Under the pieces are notes generated by a model. It saw only the letters and a list, made by a program, of their open reading frames with translations. It was not told the DNA's origin and made no database searches. Both the position numbers and the translations under genes were made by a program. This document shows, piece by piece, positions 25,654-33,751 of a stretch of DNA of 42,618 nt (its first letter is position 1; every line of letters begins with the position of its first letter). This DNA is from Planctomycetota bacterium (GTDB taxonomy: Bacteria > Planctomycetota > JAMOSO01), in assembly GCA_027063065.1 (NCBI GenBank), contig JAMOSO010000034.1:1-42618 (forward strand). The letters are read 5' to 3'.

Positions 25654-27762
25654 GCCATTTATATTTCCCAATTTTAAAAAATGTAATAAAAACATATACG
25701 TCAACTGATTGGCAGAAGTCAAAATATGACCTATATGAATGCGACTAACTATATTTTGTTTTTTTGCGTTTAACAACAACAGATTTGAGCTATGGTGCGA
25801 TTCAAAATCAGACAAAGCTGGAAACAACGCAAAATCAAAAGAAGATAATAACTTTTGCGTTGATTTTTTAACCAACTTAACAAATATCTGCCCTTTGCTT
25901 TGCTTTAAAGAACCAAACTGCTCAATGCCTGCTAAACCACGACTTAAAACCTGTGCTTGCTTAGCAACCTTAAACCCATCACTAAGTGGCGAATGCACTC
26001 TTAAGCTACCATCTGTATACAAGGTTGCCAAATCACCACTGGGCAACGCTGTATACATTTGAGGTTGTTTGTTTTTTTTATCCTCTACTTTTAAATAAAC
26101 AATACGCTTAATTAACTCCTTAAAAATGTCAGGATTAATTTGTTCTTCGTACAACAATTGTGCCAAAGTGTTAGGCAAATTACCTTGATGATTTTGACGA
26201 TAAGATACCAATACCCTGCCTAATAACTGCAAAGACATCAAAGTGTCAGTTTTTTTATCAGCTTTATTTGCCGACTCAAAATGAGGTAATACTGATTTTA
26301 TTAAAAAAGAACTCATTGCAACCCCTCCCAAACCGCCTATAAACCCCATAGAAATAGGTTTATAACGTTGATACCAAAAACCTGTAGCCAAATCCGTCTG
26401 TCCAGTTAATTTACAAGTACGCATAAAATCTAAATCTTTAGAAAGCACATTATATTTAACAGACTTTCCCTGTAACAACTTTTTTAAAACTGTTAAATTA
26501 TTAGTAAGAATTAAATAATTATCCACCACCGTTATACTTGGTGCAAACACTCCAGCATAATACTTAATGTAATAAGTTTTGTATCCCTCTATCTCTATAC
26601 TTTTTAGACCGCCACCCATAGAATCACCACTGGCTTGTTTAGCTAAAAAACTAAATAATTTTTTAAATTGCTGGCTAACCTGTTTTGGATTACGCATCTT
26701 TAACACCATAAAAGATGAATTTACCCCCATGGTAGATATCAAAGGAAAGCCTCCTCCACTACCTTGCGAAAACATCCCAAAAACCAATCCCGACTCTAAA
26801 CCCTTTAGTAATTTTGAGTCTAAATCCACTCCACAAGCCATTTTACAAAATGTTTCAACTAAATTTAATTGTATAGCTAAATTAGCATCACCTGTCTTAG
26901 ATAAATAAGATTGCAACACGCAAATCAAACTGTCCCACTTAATATTAAGAGCTATACCTGTGTCAATATCCTTTGGCAACCAATTAAGTAAATCTGTGCT
27001 AACAGATTGCTTTTTTAATATTTCTAACAAAGCTTGAGTTTTATAATTAGTCATAGTTGCATCAATTGCTTGCTGCTTAAAGTTTAGCTCTAATAACGTT
27101 GGTGCAGATACTCCAGGCAAACCAAAATCCTTAATAATTTGTGCATAAGCTCGCAAATAACGATTATCCGATAAACTCTCTGTAGGATTATTATAAAATA
27201 CAAATTGTGCTGGTGACATTTGATAATTAGTTTGCGAATTAAAACTTTTTAATAATATTTTAGAATGTTCCGCAGTATCTGTAACTGCCATCATCAAGCG
27301 TTTACCAGACAAAATAAATATAATTTCACCAGCACTGCCCGTTTTTAAAGTTCGATTTTGTGATGTACCCACAAACATTGGCGGAGTATTCATAATAACC
27401 CCCATAGATTGGGTTATTTTATCTAATATATCACTAGCCTTTGCTGCTGAGGCATAAGATATAGACAAAGCAAAACCTTTTTTATTTGTATAACACTCAA
27501 TGCGTCCGTTAAGCATTTGCGTTACCAATAAAGGATTTAAATAATATTTATTAAAAAACACTGTATTTATTTTTGCCATTACCTGTTTTGGTTCATCTAA
27601 AAAACCATCTAATGTGCCGTCATAAACACTATTGCCAAATGCAAATTTAATTACATTATTACTAAATGTTTGCGAGTCCGAAACAGAAAAATAATTTGTT
27701 TCTGCCACAACCAACGATGACAAAAACATAAAAAACAACGATAAAGATACCTTTTTAATCAT
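25633..27762 (-). CDS. Exported or anchored protein of unknown function with pseudopilin-like segment
   Basis: 709 residues. A signal peptide (VSLSLFFMFLSSLVVAET) leads a large mixed alpha/beta region. A Gly-rich hydrophobic stretch near 475-495 (MGFIGGLGGVAMSSFLIKSV) could cross the membrane. The part after it (LMSLQLLGRVLVSYRQNHQG, then NLPNTLAQLL and LYTDGSLRVHSP) resembles the helix, processed-core and DG-turn layout of pseudopilin-like proteins common in PVC bacteria, but there is no prepilin cleavage site here. No enzymatic motif is seen. It is a single-gene unit on the minus strand with a weak ribosome site (GGAA). Confidence 0.8.
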   Translation of the reverse strand: MIKKVSLSLFFMFLSSLVVAETNYFSVSDSQTFSNNVIKFAFGNSVYDGTLDGFLDEPKQVMAKINTVFFNKYYLNPLLVTQMLNGRIECYTNKKGFALSISYASAAKASDILDKITQSMGVIMNTPPMFVGTSQNRTLKTGSAGEIIFILSGKRLMMAVTDTAEHSKILLKSFNSQTNYQMSPAQFVFYNNPTESLSDNRYLRAYAQIIKDFGLPGVSAPTLLELNFKQQAIDATMTNYKTQALLEILKKQSVSTDLLNWLPKDIDTGIALNIKWDSLICVLQSYLSKTGDANLAIQLNLVETFCKMACGVDLDSKLLKGLESGLVFGMFSQGSGGGFPLISTMGVNSSFMVLKMRNPKQVSQQFKKLFSFLAKQASGDSMGGGLKSIEIEGYKTYYIKYYAGVFAPSITVVDNYLILTNNLTVLKKLLQGKSVKYNVLSKDLDFMRTCKLTGQTDLATGFWYQRYKPISMGFIGGLGGVAMSSFLIKSVLPHFESANKADKKTDTLMSLQLLGRVLVSYRQNHQGNLPNTLAQLLYEEQINPDIFKELIKRIVYLKVEDKKNKQPQMYTALPSGDLATLYTDGSLRVHSPLSDGFKVAKQAQVLSRGLAGIEQFGSLKQSKGQIFVKLVKKSTQKLLSSFDFALFPALSDFESHHSSNLLLLNAKKQNIVSRIHIGHILTSANQLTYMFLLHFLKLGNINGKKNYEY

Positions 27763-27883
27763 ATAGATTTATTCCAAATATACATATTATTTTAAACCAA
27801 ACAAAATTTTGTCTCTATCTTAACAGCAATGAGTTAATTTAAGCAAAATTAATAAATTCTATTTATTTTTCTTTTTTAAGAGC

Positions 27884-27911
27884 TTGCACAGGTGTTTTAT
27901 TTTTGTATTCT
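27884..27911 (+). promoter_or_regulatory. Promoter of the Bax-inhibitor gene
   Basis: TTGCAC (27884-27889), a 16-base spacer and TATTCT (27906-27911) lie about 40 bases before the ATG. A strong AAAGGAGGA ribosome site precedes the gene. Confidence 0.5.
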
Positions 27912-27950
27912 TATGCTTCGTCAATTTTTAGTATTTAAAAAAGGAGGAAT

Positions 27951-28637
27951 ATGCAAACTATCGATGCTCAACCTGTTGCTTTTCAAGGTGCTAATGTACG
28001 TTCAGAGTTTATTAAAAAAACTTATATCAACCTTATGAGTGCCATTGCGTGCTTTACATTAATAGAAATTATATTCTTTAAAACTAATATAGCTTTTCTT
28101 ATTGTCAACGCATTATCTGGCAATTGGATGATTGCAATGATTGCTTTTGTAATAGCAGGTATGGCAGCAAGTCGTGCAGCATTTATGTCCCACTCTAAAA
28201 CAACGCAATATATTGCATTATATGCTTATGTTCTTATCGAAGCCTTAATTTTTACGCCAATTCTTGCTTACGCAGATTTTTATGCGCCCGGTGTTATTCA
28301 AAGTGCTGCCATTGTTACCCTACTGGCATTTGGAGCTTTAACAGCATTTGTTATTATGTCTAAAACTGATTTTTCATTTTTAGGCTCATTATTAAAATGG
28401 GTTAGTATTATGGCATTAGTGTTTATTGTTGCTGGGGCTTTATTTGGCTTTCAGTTAGGTACACTATTTAGCGTTGGCATGGTAGGACTTGCCGGAGGAT
28501 ATATTTTATACGATACATCAAATATCATCCATCACTACCCTTCAGACAGATATGTTGGTGCGGCTCTTTCGTTATTTGCATCTGTAGCAATGATGTTTTT
28601 TTATGTGTTACGTATCTTTTTAGCTAATCGCGATTAA
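27951..28637 (+). CDS. Bax inhibitor-1 / YccA family membrane protein
   Basis: 228 residues with about seven hydrophobic helices, for example IACFTLIEIIFFKTNIAFLI, MIAFVIAGMAA, YIALYAYVLIEALIFTPIL and VTLLAFGALTAFVIMSKTDF. The C-terminal GGYILYDTSNIIHHYPSDRY with YVGAALSLFASVAMMFFYVL is the family signature, including the paired Asp residues tied to pH-dependent calcium leak in bacterial homologues. It sits in the inner membrane. The EamA transporter gene starts three bases after its stop. Confidence 0.93.
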   Translation: MQTIDAQPVAFQGANVRSEFIKKTYINLMSAIACFTLIEIIFFKTNIAFLIVNALSGNWMIAMIAFVIAGMAASRAAFMSHSKTTQYIALYAYVLIEALIFTPILAYADFYAPGVIQSAAIVTLLAFGALTAFVIMSKTDFSFLGSLLKWVSIMALVFIVAGALFGFQLGTLFSVGMVGLAGGYILYDTSNIIHHYPSDRYVGAALSLFASVAMMFFYVLRIFLANRD

Positions 28638-28639
28638 AA

Positions 28640-29533
28640 TTGCGTCAACAATACCCTGCAATTATAGCCTGTATTTTATGGGCAAGTGCGTTTGTCTGCG
28701 TAAAAGTAGGCCTACAATATATGAGCCCCCTCAATTTGGCGGGGGTTCGTTTTATTTTGGCTGGGCTTTTATTAATACCGCTTACCCAAGGCATAAAACC
28801 ACAAATATATTTAATTAAAAACAATTTAAAATTAGTTTTAACCGTTAGCTTATTTCAAACAGTGTTACTATACGGAGCATTTTTTTTGGCTATGCCATAC
28901 GTTCGTGGTGCACAAGCCGCTATAGTTATTGGCTCATCACCTCTAACATACGCAGTAATAGCCCATTTAACTATGGGTAAAACCGACCGTATGAACAAAG
29001 GCACTTTACTTTCTATATGTGCTGGTATTATAGGCATAATATTAATTTCACTGGCATCTAAGCCTTGGGAGCCTGTTGGACTGCGAGAATTTTTAGGTAT
29101 GATGGTTTTAATGGGTGGCTCTACTGTATCAGCATTAGCAAATATTGTTATAGCCAAACAGCAGTCCAACAAAGCCAATCCCATAGCGCTTAATTCTTTG
29201 CAAATGTTCTGTGGCGGATTAGTTTTGCTATTAATTGGATTTTTCTTTGAGGGCATCCCCACGTTAAACTTGCCAATACAATTTTGGGCAGTTTTATTTT
29301 GGTTGGCATTTATTTCTGCCTGTGCATTTTCTATTTGGTTTCACTTGCTCAGTAAAATGAAAGTGAGCAAATTAAATATTTGGAAATTTTTAATTCCAGT
29401 TTTTGGATCTATTTTTGCATGGGTATTACTCCCCGAAGAATCTCCTGATAAACTTTCTTTAATTGGCGTTTTCTTTGTTAGTATCGGCGTGATAATTTCA
29501 GTAAAAACAAATCAAAGCGCCAAAACTGACTAA
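28640..29533 (+). CDS. EamA-family (DMT superfamily) transporter
   Basis: 297 residues with ten predicted membrane helices in two five-helix EamA repeats. The first has IIACILWASAFVCVKVGLQY and LAGVRFILAGLLLIPL; the second starts near LGMMVLMGGSTVSALANIVI. A TTG start at 28640 is used because no ATG or ribosome site is better placed, and the preceding stop is two bases away, suggesting translational coupling with the Bax-inhibitor gene. Such proteins export metabolites or amino acids; the substrate is unknown. Confidence 0.9.
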   Translation: MRQQYPAIIACILWASAFVCVKVGLQYMSPLNLAGVRFILAGLLLIPLTQGIKPQIYLIKNNLKLVLTVSLFQTVLLYGAFFLAMPYVRGAQAAIVIGSSPLTYAVIAHLTMGKTDRMNKGTLLSICAGIIGIILISLASKPWEPVGLREFLGMMVLMGGSTVSALANIVIAKQQSNKANPIALNSLQMFCGGLVLLLIGFFFEGIPTLNLPIQFWAVLFWLAFISACAFSIWFHLLSKMKVSKLNIWKFLIPVFGSIFAWVLLPEESPDKLSLIGVFFVSIGVIISVKTNQSAKTD

Positions 29534-29561
29534 TCTCAAAATTAGTACTTAATTTATTGAA

Positions 29562-29590
29562 TTGTCCACTGCCTACTCGTATTCTATAAT
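29562..29590 (+). promoter_or_regulatory. Promoter of the GT3 glycogen synthase gene
   Basis: TTGTCC (29562-29567), a 17-base spacer and a perfect TATAAT (29585-29590) lie 27 bases before the ATG. An overlapping pair, TTGAAT (29557-29562) and TATTCT (29580-29585), also has a 17-base spacer. Confidence 0.6.
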
Positions 29591-29617
29591 TAATATTTTT
29601 TTACAACTGGAGTAGTT

Positions 29618-31465
29618 ATGGTGGCAAACGGAAGCGGTGCTTGGCGAGAAATTTTTGATGATGGCGATATAGAACAAACCCACTTACTAGAGGTAGCTTG
29701 GGAAGCATGCAACCAAGTTGGTGGGATATACACCGTTATACGCTCAAAGGCAGAAACAATGCTACGTAAATGGGGAGACAACTACTGCTTAATTGGTCCA
29801 TACATACACGAAAAAGTAGACGCCATATTTGAACCTAGCAATGATTTATCCAGTCCAATTGGACAAGCTGTACAATCTATGCAAGAAAAAGGTCTAAATG
29901 TGTATTATGGCACTTGGTTAATTACAGGTCGACCACAAGTTGTTTTATTAGATCCAAATTCTGTGCGTAACTCGCTGGCAGAAATTAAATACCTACTATG
30001 GGAGCATCATAATATCAATATTAAAAGTACCGACCCATTAATTGATGATGTAATTGCATGGGGAGAAATGGTTAAACTTTTTTTTACAGAACTATCCAAT
30101 GTTAAAAACCGCAATAAAAATATAATTGGCCATTTTCATGAATGGATGGCAGCTACTTCCCTTCCAGAAATGCGCCGTTTAAATTTACCTATCTCAACAA
30201 TTTTTACTACACACGCCACAATACTAGGGCGTTACCTAGCAATGAATGACCCTAACTTTTACGATCATCTACACTCATATAACTGGGAAACAGAAGCTAA
30301 ACATTTTAATATAGAAACCCAAGCTGGTTTCGAACGTTGTGCCGCCCATGGCTGTCATGTATTTACAACAGTAAGTGATGTTACTGCCCGTGAATGCGTA
30401 TCATTATTAGGCCGCCAACCAGATGCAATTTTGCCAAATGGTATCAATATCGATCGCTTTGCAGCCTTGCATGAATTTCAAAATTTACATAAAGAATACA
30501 AAGATAGAGTACACAATTTTGTTACTGGTCATTTTTTTCAAAATTACACTTTTGATCTCAACAAAACATTATACTTTTTTACCTCGGGCAGATTTGAATA
30601 CTACAACAAAGGCTTTGATGTAACCATAGAGGCACTAGCACGCTTAAACTATTTACTAAAAGAACACGAAATTGACAAAACTGTAGTAATGTTCTTTATT
30701 ACCAAGCAACCCTACACAAGTATTAATGCCGATGTACTACAAAGTCGCGCAGTTATGCACGAAATCGAAACAACCTGCCAAGCCATACAACGACAAATTG
30801 GTGAACGCCTATTTTGTGCATCGGCATCTAGCCCAGATGGTAAAATGCCAAATCTAAATGAATTAGTCGATGATTATTGGAGATTACGCTTACGCAGAAC
30901 AATCCAAACTTGGAAAACCCCTCTTATGCCACCAGTTGTAACCCATGATTTAGTAGAAGATGGCAAAGATCAAATATTAAATTATGTTCGCAAAGCCAAC
31001 TTACTAAATTACAAAGAAGATAAAGTTAAAATTGTGTATCATCCAGATTTTATTTCGCCAACTAGTCCATTATTTGGTATGGAATATGGTGATTTTGTCA
31101 GAGGCTGTCATCTAGGGGTATTTCCTAGTTATTACGAACCTTGGGGTTATACACCGCTAGAATGTATGGCTAGCGGTGTACCTTCTGTAACTAGTGATTT
31201 ATCAGGATTTGGAGACTATGCCTTAAAAAATATGTCTGATACAGAAAAATACGGAGTCGCTGTTATCCGTCGCAACCAACGTAGTTTTAATGACGCAGCA
31301 GAACAGCTTGCACAACATATGTTAAAATTTGCAAAACAAACTAATCGAGCACGCATCTCTAAACGCAATCGCGTTGAAAATGCTTCTGTAAAATTTGACT
31401 GGAAAACACTTTCTATACACTATGATAAAGCTCATAAAATGGCATTAGACAGAGCTTTTAATTAG
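29618..31465 (+). CDS. Glycogen synthase, eukaryotic-type (GT3)
   Basis: 615 residues resembling animal and fungal glycogen synthase rather than the usual bacterial GT5 GlgA. It extends alpha-1,4-glucan from an NDP-glucose, cytosolic. The N-terminal LLEVAWEACNQVGGIYTVIRSKA holds the donor-loop Gly pair. GHFHEWMAATSLP, FTTHATILGRYLA and FTTVSDVTARE follow. The GT3-specific SGRFEYYNKGFDVTIEALAR lies mid-protein. The C-terminal YYEPWGYTPLECMASGVPSV carries the catalytic E-x7-E motif. The regulatory phosphorylation tails of eukaryotic enzymes are absent. GGAG lies five bases before the ATG. No other glycogen gene adjoins it. Confidence 0.94.
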   Translation: MVANGSGAWREIFDDGDIEQTHLLEVAWEACNQVGGIYTVIRSKAETMLRKWGDNYCLIGPYIHEKVDAIFEPSNDLSSPIGQAVQSMQEKGLNVYYGTWLITGRPQVVLLDPNSVRNSLAEIKYLLWEHHNINIKSTDPLIDDVIAWGEMVKLFFTELSNVKNRNKNIIGHFHEWMAATSLPEMRRLNLPISTIFTTHATILGRYLAMNDPNFYDHLHSYNWETEAKHFNIETQAGFERCAAHGCHVFTTVSDVTARECVSLLGRQPDAILPNGINIDRFAALHEFQNLHKEYKDRVHNFVTGHFFQNYTFDLNKTLYFFTSGRFEYYNKGFDVTIEALARLNYLLKEHEIDKTVVMFFITKQPYTSINADVLQSRAVMHEIETTCQAIQRQIGERLFCASASSPDGKMPNLNELVDDYWRLRLRRTIQTWKTPLMPPVVTHDLVEDGKDQILNYVRKANLLNYKEDKVKIVYHPDFISPTSPLFGMEYGDFVRGCHLGVFPSYYEPWGYTPLECMASGVPSVTSDLSGFGDYALKNMSDTEKYGVAVIRRNQRSFNDAAEQLAQHMLKFAKQTNRARISKRNRVENASVKFDWKTLSIHYDKAHKMALDRAFN

Positions 31466-31473
31466 CAAAAAGA

Positions 31474-31507
31474 AAGGGACGTAAAAAAATGCTTTTTTAC
31501 GTCCCTT
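31474..31507 (+). terminator. Hairpin after the glycogen synthase gene
   Basis: AAGGGACGTAAAAAA (31474-31488) and TTTTTTACGTCCCTT (31493-31507) form a 15-bp perfect stem with an ATGC loop, nine bases past the stop codon. There is no T run after it, so it is a non-canonical terminator or a 3'-end stabilising hairpin. Confidence 0.6.
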
Positions 31508-31598
31508 AAGGGAGGGGTCATGTGTATTTATAACATAGCTATTATCGTGCCAAACTAAAACGTTAAAAAAAGACGCTTTTTATTAAGGTTTTTATACT

Positions 31599-31660
31599 AC
31601 TGATGTAATTTTTATGTAAACAAAAATTACATCAGTTATCAAAATGTAATTTTTGTTTAC
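31599..31660. repeat. Three-arm inverted-repeat array with two mutually exclusive hairpins
   Basis: Arm 1 (31599-31613, ACTGATGTAATTTTT) is the exact reverse complement of 31622-31636. Arm 2 (31616-31632, GTAAACAAAAATTACAT) is the exact reverse complement of arm 3 (31644-31660). The 15-bp and 17-bp hairpins share the middle arm, so only one can form at a time. Arms 1 and 3 share the direct repeat ATGTAATTTTT. The surrounding 290-base intergenic region holds no gene that I can see. Confidence 0.8.
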
Positions 31661-31699
31661 GCTGTCGACAAAAAGCTCTAAAAACTTTAGCACTTTTTC

Positions 31700-31727
31700 T
31701 TTACAGAGCTAAAAACTTCACTATATT
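31700..31727 (+). promoter_or_regulatory. Promoter of the orphan gene pair
   Basis: TTTACA (31700-31705), a 16-base spacer and TATATT (31722-31727) lie 28 bases before the ATG at 31756. An AGCTCT/AGAGCT inverted repeat (31674-31679, 31705-31710) brackets the -35 region. Confidence 0.55.
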
Positions 31728-31755
31728 ACTATATAGAAGAGTTAGGAGTAATAAT

Positions 31756-32100
31756 ATGGATATAAATCAAACTATATCAACAAACAAAGCTATATCATCT
31801 GTATTTGTACGTAAGCAAAATCACAAATCTGATGATGGTGTTTCTACAAACACAAAGCGCTCAGCTTCTTCTAAACACAAAATAAGTAACGAAATTAGCG
31901 CCAACGACATTGATACCTTAGACTTAAATAATAGTAGCAAAAAAATTGCCTTAGAAAACCTTTATTCACAGCAAAGTTTAAGTGGTATTAATGATGCACA
32001 AGAGCTATTAAATTCGTTTAGCAGTAATTTTAGTACACAAAATCAAATAGATAACGTAATTCAACTCAACGCCAATCGCGTAACTTCTTTGATACAATAA
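31756..32100 (+). CDS. Hypothetical protein, Ser/Asn-rich
   Basis: 114 residues, no family recognised. It is polar, rich in Ser, Asn and Lys, and has no signal peptide or membrane segment. The first half (residues 1-50) looks disordered. The second half (ANDIDTLDLNNSSKKIALEN and following) could form short helices. TAGGAG lies seven bases before the ATG and a good promoter is upstream, so it is probably expressed. It is followed ten bases on by another unknown gene, and the two likely act together. Confidence 0.7.
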   Translation: MDINQTISTNKAISSVFVRKQNHKSDDGVSTNTKRSASSKHKISNEISANDIDTLDLNNSSKKIALENLYSQQSLSGINDAQELLNSFSSNFSTQNQIDNVIQLNANRVTSLIQ

Positions 32101-32110
32101 AATACAAAAT

Positions 32111-32644
32111 ATGGACAACAACAAAGCAGCCTTTGACAAGGCTATCAAAGACACAACTATTCACCGCAGACGAAAAAGCAACTTATATACCTTTGGTACA
32201 ACCAGACTTAACTATATTTTTGTTGCAAATTCTGCCGTAAACAAAAACGATGTTATAATTAGATATGGTGAAATACATGCAGATAAACCACAAATAATTA
32301 CCCCTGGTGCATTAATTTCTAAATTTGACGGTTTTGATGAAATATGCAATGAACTTGGCATAAACACTAAAGATATACCATTAATTTTAATGACGCGTAA
32401 AATTAGTTGTCCAAATATGAACTACACTAACAATCAAAGCAAATTAGAAGTTGTTGAAGGACCTTTAGAACGTGTTATAGAAGCTCAAAATAAAAGATTA
32501 GACGCCATAGAAGACACCCGCACAGCATTAATCAGTGGCCCTGAGTCAACATCGGCTATATCGCTAATGATATATGTATCACAAATGATACAAGCATCGG
32601 CAAAAGGCAATATAGACGAGCTAATAGAACACAAGAAGTTTTAA
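32111..32644 (+). CDS. Hypothetical protein
   Basis: 177 residues, no family recognised with confidence. The N-terminal part is basic (TIHRRRKSNLYTFGTTRLNY). A compact beta-rich core follows (YIFVANSAVNKNDVIIRYGE, then ITPGALISKFDGFDEIC), and the C-terminus is helical (GPLERVIEAQNKRLDAIED), ending in a segment with hydrophobic runs (SAISLMIYVSQMIQASAKG). There is no signal peptide. No Shine-Dalgarno precedes the ATG, so translation probably depends on the upstream gene. It converges with the Bat operon end with four bases between stop codons. Confidence 0.7.
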   Translation: MDNNKAAFDKAIKDTTIHRRRKSNLYTFGTTRLNYIFVANSAVNKNDVIIRYGEIHADKPQIITPGALISKFDGFDEICNELGINTKDIPLILMTRKISCPNMNYTNNQSKLEVVEGPLERVIEAQNKRLDAIEDTRTALISGPESTSAISLMIYVSQMIQASAKGNIDELIEHKKF

Positions 32645-32648
32645 ACAA

Positions 32649-33008
32649 TCACCAGCCAAAGTCTGAAGACGCTATAAAGTCCCATTGACCATTTAACACA
32701 GAACAAAACAACGTCCCCCTGGCCTTAGCACCGATTAAATCAATCGTAGTATTTTGCTTAAGCAAACATTTACCAACTGGTTGTAAAATATACTTATCAT
32801 CAACATTATAAATACCTCCTACATACTTAATAAAATGACTATCAACTACAATAGACGAACCCAAAGGGATTTGCTTTACAAAAGACCTTAAACTAAGCCC
32901 TGTCTTTTGCACATCAACTACTGGATTAACCAGAATATAGTTCAACACAATATATCGCAAAACCAACACTACCAACAATATACCATATATAATATATGTT
33001 CGACGCAT
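32649..33008 (-). CDS. Unknown small membrane-anchored protein at the end of the Bat operon
   Basis: 119 residues. An N-terminal membrane helix (TYIIYGILLVVLVLRYIVLN) is followed by about 90 residues predicted to be periplasmic and beta-rich. Two Cys (KCLLK, LFCSVL) lie in this part. No family recognised. Its ATG overlaps the stop of the BatE-like gene (TAATG), so it is translated with the operon and its product is probably a partner of the Bat proteins in the inner membrane. Confidence 0.78.
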   Translation of the reverse strand: MRRTYIIYGILLVVLVLRYIVLNYILVNPVVDVQKTGLSLRSFVKQIPLGSSIVVDSHFIKYVGGIYNVDDKYILQPVGKCLLKQNTTIDLIGAKARGTLFCSVLNGQWDFIASSDFGW

Positions 33009-33751
33009 TAAATACCCTGACTGCTATACATTGCCAAACAATTTGCTTTAACCCAACCTAGTTTTGTACCCAATGAAATCTGCACCCAATCACCTTTACG
33101 CCTACCTATATGCACCTCTGCACCATCGTGCAATGCAAATAAATCAGTATAATTGTCTCCAGAGCCAGATCTCACGTCAACCTGCGATACTATTACAACG
33201 CCCCTATCTTGTTTAATAGATTTAAACTCTTTAAACAACCAAGAGCAACTAGTACTCATCCACAATACAATTGTGGCAAACACAAAAGATTTTGGCAAAC
33301 GCGATATAGACAATACCACCAACATAACCAACCAAAAAAACAATGCTACAACCCTGGATTCTTGACGACTCAATAAATAATGCGGTTTTAGCAGTGTTTT
33401 AATAATATTATCTTCTTTTTCAATTAAATCTTTACGTTGCGCTCTAATGTAATTTAAATTATACACAGCATCTTGATCCCTTGGGTGCTCAGTTAAATAC
33501 CGATTATACATCGCTATAGACAAACCAAGCTTGCCCGATTTTGCATAAATAGAACCCATATCATAAAGTAAATTACTATCATCTGTTTGCAAACGTAACT
33601 CTTTAGCCAACTCTAAAGCCTTGCCATATTGTCCTGTAGCGTAAAGCTGATCTAAACGCTGAGACTTTAACGACACATCACTTGCAAACAACTGTTGCAA
33701 ACACACAACATTAACGCCCATCACAAATAATAAAATAAAATATTTTTTCAT
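33008..33751 (-). CDS. batE: BatE-like protein: TPR plus SH3 domain
   Basis: 247 residues. A signal peptide (YFILLFVMGVNVVCLQQLFA) is followed by two or three TPR units (SQRLDQLYATGQYGKALELA; SIYAKSGKLGLSIAMYNRYL). Two membrane helices come next (VVALFFWLVMLVVLSI; FVFATIVLWMSTSCSWLF). A bacterial SH3 domain (VDVRSGSGDNYTDLFALHDG, then WVQISLGTKLGWV) closes the protein. This domain order and the position after batD match BatE of Bat operons, whose precise role is unsettled. The start overlaps the batD stop as ATGA, with GGAG upstream. Confidence 0.85.
   Translation of the reverse strand: MKKYFILLFVMGVNVVCLQQLFASDVSLKSQRLDQLYATGQYGKALELAKELRLQTDDSNLLYDMGSIYAKSGKLGLSIAMYNRYLTEHPRDQDAVYNLNYIRAQRKDLIEKEDNIIKTLLKPHYLLSRQESRVVALFFWLVMLVVLSISRLPKSFVFATIVLWMSTSCSWLFKEFKSIKQDRGVVIVSQVDVRSGSGDNYTDLFALHDGAEVHIGRRKGDWVQISLGTKLGWVKANCLAMYSSQGI

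Noticed and set aside
28855-29262. Minus-strand 135-codon ORF
   Set aside because: Antisense to the EamA transporter, whose membrane-helix pattern is clear; no ribosome site or domain.
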